64,000 nt of DNA from Acidobacteriota bacterium (GTDB lineage: Bacteria > Acidobacteriota > Vicinamibacteria > Vicinamibacterales > SCN-69-37): the NCBI GenBank assembly GCA_016716905.1, contig JADJUS010000022.1, positions 62,001-126,000 of the forward strand. The letters run 5' to 3'. Numbering within the stretch: the first letter of the stretch is position 1; each line of letters begins with the position of its first letter. The notes under the pieces were generated by a model. The model saw only the letters and a list, made by a program, of their open reading frames with translations, ran no database searches and was not told the DNA's origin. This document shows positions 60,723 to 64,000 of the stretch, in pieces. The position numbers and the translations under genes were made by a program.

Positions 60723-61648
60723 TGGCGCGCCGCCTTGCGCAGGCCTTCATCCACCGAAAACGGAGGCTGCCACCCCAACACCCGTCGCGCCTTGGAAATG
60801 TCCACCTGCAGGGAACCGGTCAGGCGTTCGATCGCCGGCGTCTGCCCGCTCAGTGCGCCGGCCAGCCGAAGTCCCCAGCGAGGCACCGGCACAAGCCGCG
60901 CGCGACAGCCAGCGGCCGCCGCCAAGCGGCGCACGAGGGCCGGCGTCGACAGGTCTTCCCCATCACTGACCAGGAAGGTCTCGGACGCGGCAGCGGGATG
61001 ATCCAGACACACGACGATCAAGTCCACCAGGTTGTCCACACTCACCAGACTGCGGGAATTCGCGATGCCCCCGAGCGGCAGCGGAATGCCGCGGCGCACC
61101 GCGTGCAACAACGACCGGAAGTTTGCCTTCACGCCGGGACCGTACACCAACGGCGGCCGAAGGATGACGACCTCAAGCGGCGCTCTCCGCGCAAGTTCAC
61201 GAAGAACGCGTTCACCCTCACTCTTGCTCTCAGCGTACGGATCCGCCGGCGCCGCGGGACTCTCTTCGTTGAAGCGCCCCTGTTCTCCGTTGACTTTGAC
61301 CGAACTCAGGAACACGAAGCGGCGCACACCGGCGTCGGTGGCCTGCAGGGCGAGACGCCGGGTGCCCTCCACGTTGGTGCGGCTGAACTGCTGCGCGGCC
61401 GCCGGGCCGGCCGCATTCATCACGTGCACGCGCGCCGCAAGATGGACAACGACATCCACCCCAACGAGGAGAGGGCGCCAGTCGGCGTCAGGCCCCAGCT
61501 CGGGCCCCACAACCCACTCGATACCCGCCGTCGGCGCTGAAGGCGGAGTCCGGCACACGGCGCGCACCTCACACGATGGCGTCGCGGCCAGCCGCGACAC
61601 CAGCACCGACCCGACAAACCCGGTGGCGCCGGTGACCATTACTCTCAC
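60719..61648 (-). CDS. NAD-dependent epimerase/dehydratase (WbjF/WbpV-like)
   Basis: The 309-residue SDR enzyme has the NAD-binding MRVMVTGATGFVGSVLVSRL, the active-site region DPYAESKSEGERVLRELARR (YxxxK) and LVVHLAARVHVMNAAGPAA-like. The catalytic Y lies in PYAESK. It probably converts a UDP-HexNAc at C4. It overlaps both neighbours, and the order with the next genes follows the P. aeruginosa O11 scheme (see findings). Confidence 0.88.
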   Translation of the reverse strand: MRVMVTGATGFVGSVLVSRLAATPSCEVRAVCRTPPSAPTAGIEWVVGPELGPDADWRPLLVGVDVVVHLAARVHVMNAAGPAAAQQFSRTNVEGTRRLALQATDAGVRRFVFLSSVKVNGEQGRFNEESPAAPADPYAESKSEGERVLRELARRAPLEVVILRPPLVYGPGVKANFRSLLHAVRRGIPLPLGGIANSRSLVSVDNLVDLIVVCLDHPAAASETFLVSDGEDLSTPALVRRLAAAAGCRARLVPVPRWGLRLAGALSGQTPAIERLTGSLQVDISKARRVLGWQPPFSVDEGLRKAARQ

Positions 61649-62889
61649 CGCGTGACCTCGCGCACCAGCGCGTCATAGCGCGCGCTGACCGAGCGGCGGC
61701 CGTAGTGCTCCAGCACATGCGCCCTGCCTGCCAGCCCCATCGCGGCGCCCGCTGAAGGGTCGCGCATCGCGCGACGAATGGCGTCCGCCATGGCCGCCGG
61801 AGACTCGGGTGGGACAACCATCCCGGATCGCGTGCCCGACACCAGAACGGCGAGATCGGAGTCCACATCCGCCGACACCAGGACCGGACGCGCGCAGGCC
61901 ATGATGCGGTACACCTTCGACGGCACGGCGTCACTCCCGGTCCTGGCCGCAAGCGTCACGAGACAGAGATCCGACGTGGCGTAGATCTCGGGCACGACCG
62001 CGTAATCCTGGTGCGCCAAAAACCGCACATGTCCCAATCCCAGGCGTCGCGCCTGGTCCTCAAGCGCAGCGCGGCGGCCGCCGTCACCCACAAACAGGAA
62101 CGTGAGGCCGGTTTCGTCTCGTAGCAACGCGGCAGCTTCGAGGACGGTTTCGAGATCCTGGGCCGGCCCCATGTTGCCGGCGTACGTCACCACAAAGTCG
62201 CGGTCCAGTCCATGCGCGCGGCTGAAGGCATTCTCCTTGGGCAGCGGCCTCATGTCATCGACGTCGACAAAATTCGGAATGAGCCGGACTTTGGTCTCAG
62301 GGACGCCTTTTTCCAGAATGCGTTGGCGCATGTGCTCGGCAATCGGCGTGATCACGCGAGCGCGCGCGTAAACAAAACGCTCAAGAGCGTACAGCGGCCG
62401 GATCAGCCACGGGCTCCTGATCGCGCCCAGTCGAACGGCGATGTCCGGGTACAGCTCCTGCACGTTGTAAATAAAGGGCGCGCGGTAGATCAGTCCCAAC
62501 AGCCACGCGCACAACCCGATGGTCAGCGGCGGTGAGGGCGCCACAATGACATCCACGTTCCGCACGAGCGCCAACGACGCCATGAGGCTCAGGACATGGA
62601 ACTGCGCCCACGCCAGGACACGGAGCCAGGGACTGGCGTTCTTGCGCGGCATGATGACGTGAATCACCGGCACGCCGGCGCATTCGCTGCGCGCCAGCAG
62701 CCCGCCCCACATCCGGCGCAGCGGCTGCCGCGCCTCGGCCTGGGCATCTCGGTTGTAATGCGGCACGGTCGTCATCACCGTCACCTCGTGGCCCGACGTC
62801 TTGAGGTCCGCCGCGAGTTCTCCCACAATCACGGCCGTGGACACGCCGTCTGGCGGAGCCACCAGCGTGAGCACCAGCACGCGCGCCAT
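61645..62889 (-). CDS. Glycosyltransferase family 4, WbuB-like
   Basis: The 414-residue GT-B enzyme starts at ATG 62887-62889 (MARVLVLTLVAPPDGVSTAV) and shows GHEVTVMTTVPHYNRDAQAE, IYNVQELYPDIAVRLGAIRS and FVVTYAGNMGPAQDLETVLE. These resemble WbuB/WcaI-type enzymes, and WbuB is the L-fucosamine transferase of E. coli. With the FnlC-like gene next to it this makes N-acetyl-L-fucosaminyl transfer the best guess. It overlaps the FnlC-like stop by 1 nt. Confidence 0.88.
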   Translation of the reverse strand: MARVLVLTLVAPPDGVSTAVIVGELAADLKTSGHEVTVMTTVPHYNRDAQAEARQPLRRMWGGLLARSECAGVPVIHVIMPRKNASPWLRVLAWAQFHVLSLMASLALVRNVDVIVAPSPPLTIGLCAWLLGLIYRAPFIYNVQELYPDIAVRLGAIRSPWLIRPLYALERFVYARARVITPIAEHMRQRILEKGVPETKVRLIPNFVDVDDMRPLPKENAFSRAHGLDRDFVVTYAGNMGPAQDLETVLEAAALLRDETGLTFLFVGDGGRRAALEDQARRLGLGHVRFLAHQDYAVVPEIYATSDLCLVTLAARTGSDAVPSKVYRIMACARPVLVSADVDSDLAVLVSGTRSGMVVPPESPAAMADAIRRAMRDPSAGAAMGLAGRAHVLEHYGRRSVSARYDALVREVTR

Positions 62890-64000
62890 CAGGTGCCGGC
62901 GGCCGGCGATTCGTGCCACACCACCCGCCGCACATAGTCGGTGTAGCTCAACAGAATGCGGACCACTTTCTCCGAGACGTTCGGCACGTCGTAATCCCGA
63001 ACCACGCGCAGGACTCGCTCGGGGCCACGCGGCTGCCCCGCCAGCAGGGTCAGTCCCTGCGCGACACGCGGCCAGCGAAGGCCGGTCATGATGACGGCCG
63101 CTTCCTCCATCCCCTCGGGTCGCTCATGCGCGTCCCTGATATTGAGCGCGCGGAGATTGAGGATCGACGCTTCCTCCGTGATCGTGCCGCTGTCGGACAG
63201 CGTCACGTCAGCGCCCAGCTGCAGCGCCACGTAGTCGGTCAGCCCGAACGGTTTGTGCAACTCGACGCGTTCGTCCAGAGCAACGCCGTCCAGCCGCCGG
63301 CGCGCGCGCGGGTGGGTCGTGACAATGACCCGCTTGCCCGTTGTGGTCGCCAGACTGTTCAGGATGTCCACGAGGCCGGACAGATTCGACGGCGAATCCA
63401 CATTCTCCTCGCGATGGCAACTCACCAGAAAATAGCCCTGCGGCGTGAGACCGAGTTGCTCCAGAATCTTCGATCGTTCAACCTTGGGCATCACATGGTG
63501 GAGGACTTCGTACATCGGACTGCCGGTGACGACCACCCGATCGGGGGGCACGCCTTCACGCAGAAGGTATTCCCGTGCGATGGCGCTATAGGGCAGGTTG
63601 ATGTCCGAAATATGATCCACGATGCGCCGATTGATTTCCTCGGGCACACGCATGTCGAAACAGCGATTGCCGGCTTCCATGTGGAACACCGGAATCCTGC
63701 GGCGTTTGGCTGGAATCGCCGCCAGCGACGAATTGGTGTCTCCCAGGATCAGAACGGCTTCAGGGCGTACTGCCTCGAGCAGCCGATCCACGGCGATGAT
63801 CACCTGCCCAATCGTCTCAGCCGCGGTCGCCCCTGCGGCATTCAGGTAGTGGTCGGGCGGGCGCAACTCGAGGTCGTCAAAAAACACCTGGTTGAGCTCG
63901 TAGTCGTAGTTCTGGCCCGTGTGGACCAGCACATGGTCGGTGTCGCGATCGAGCCGCACCATCACACGCGACAACCGGATGATCTCGGGCCGCGTGCCGA
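62889..64000 (-). CDS. wbjD: UDP-N-acetyl-L-fucosamine synthase-type epimerase (FnlC/WbjD), 5' end cut
   Basis: About 370 residues are visible; the N-terminal ten or so lie past the window edge. The frame runs in from the edge with GTRPEIIRLSRVMVRLDRDT, then VLVHTGQNYDYELNQVFFDD, GDTNSSLAAIPAKRRRIPVF, HMEAGNRCFDMRVPEEINRR and SDSGTITEEASILNLRALNI. The NYDYELNQVFFDDLELRPPD and SYTDYVRRVVW parts are typical of the FnlC/WbjD branch, not plain WecB. It makes UDP-L-FucNAc by C2 epimerisation. Confidence 0.88.
   Translation of the reverse strand, partial: GTRPEIIRLSRVMVRLDRDTDHVLVHTGQNYDYELNQVFFDDLELRPPDHYLNAAGATAAETIGQVIIAVDRLLEAVRPEAVLILGDTNSSLAAIPAKRRRIPVFHMEAGNRCFDMRVPEEINRRIVDHISDINLPYSAIAREYLLREGVPPDRVVVTGSPMYEVLHHVMPKVERSKILEQLGLTPQGYFLVSCHREENVDSPSNLSGLVDILNSLATTTGKRVIVTTHPRARRRLDGVALDERVELHKPFGLTDYVALQLGADVTLSDSGTITEEASILNLRALNIRDAHERPEGMEEAAVIMTGLRWPRVAQGLTLLAGQPRGPERVLRVVRDYDVPNVSEKVVRILLSYTDYVRRVVWHESPAAGT

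Overview
The window is a stretch of GC-rich bacterial chromosome with dense, mostly minus-strand operons that often overlap by 4 nt (ATGA/GTGA). Gene content suggests Acidobacteriota, possibly Vicinamibacteria. This rests on the unusual EF-Tu switch region, the combination of informational genes, and many families of short inverted repeats; it is inference, because no rRNA is present.

Layout. 1-4.0 kb (minus): end of the rplA-rplK-nusG-secE operon, tRNA-Trp, rpmG, tuf, and a tRNA cluster (Thr, Gly, Tyr, Thr). 4.0-20.5 kb (minus): housekeeping genes rlmB, gltX, a frameshifted ispDF fusion, a B3/B4-domain gene, a YacL-type PIN/TRAM protein, radA, alr, dnaB, rplI-rpsR-rpsF, pth, rplY, prs, tRNA-Gln, ispE, a LolB-like lipoprotein and a TPR protein. 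20.6-24 kb (plus): a Trm112-like protein, a heptosyltransferase-type GT9, an O-antigen ligase-type protein and hldE1. 24.2-27.5 kb (minus): an ArnT-like GT39 and purH. 27.5-29.9 kb: a cold-shock gene with its own promoter and a terminator-like leader, an unknown gene, and selA. 29.9-42.2 kb (minus): a complex I operon, nuoA-B-C-[gmhA]-D-E-F-H-J-K-L-M-N, lacking nuoG and nuoI, with gmhA translationally coupled inside it; nuoL is broken at a 76-base G run. 42.3-47.6 kb (plus): a GT4, a DUF3108 protein, thiS, rfbC-like, thiG and a methyltransferase. 47.6-64 kb (minus): a large exopolysaccharide/O-antigen cluster with YdcF-like proteins, an eight-SLBB export protein, two Wzz-like proteins, a polyprenyl glycosylphosphotransferase, a PglF/WbpM-like dehydratase, glycosyltransferases, a WecA-like enzyme and a FnlC/WbjD-like epimerase.

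How the genes work together. ispD, ispF and ispE supply isoprenoid precursors. gmhA, hldE1 and the GT9 protein form part of an ADP-heptose/LPS core pathway. The final cluster looks able to build, assemble and export a surface polysaccharide that probably contains N-acetyl-L-fucosamine.

The most unusual signal is a set of paired palindromes (core ACGACCTCWGAGGTCGT) found three times in 2 kb. Two copies lie in frame inside selA and nuoM, each adding the peptide TTSEVV twice. The third provides the selA stop codon and a possible terminator. Other repeat families sit in tRNA spacers, at stop codons, and as an in-frame insertion in alr.
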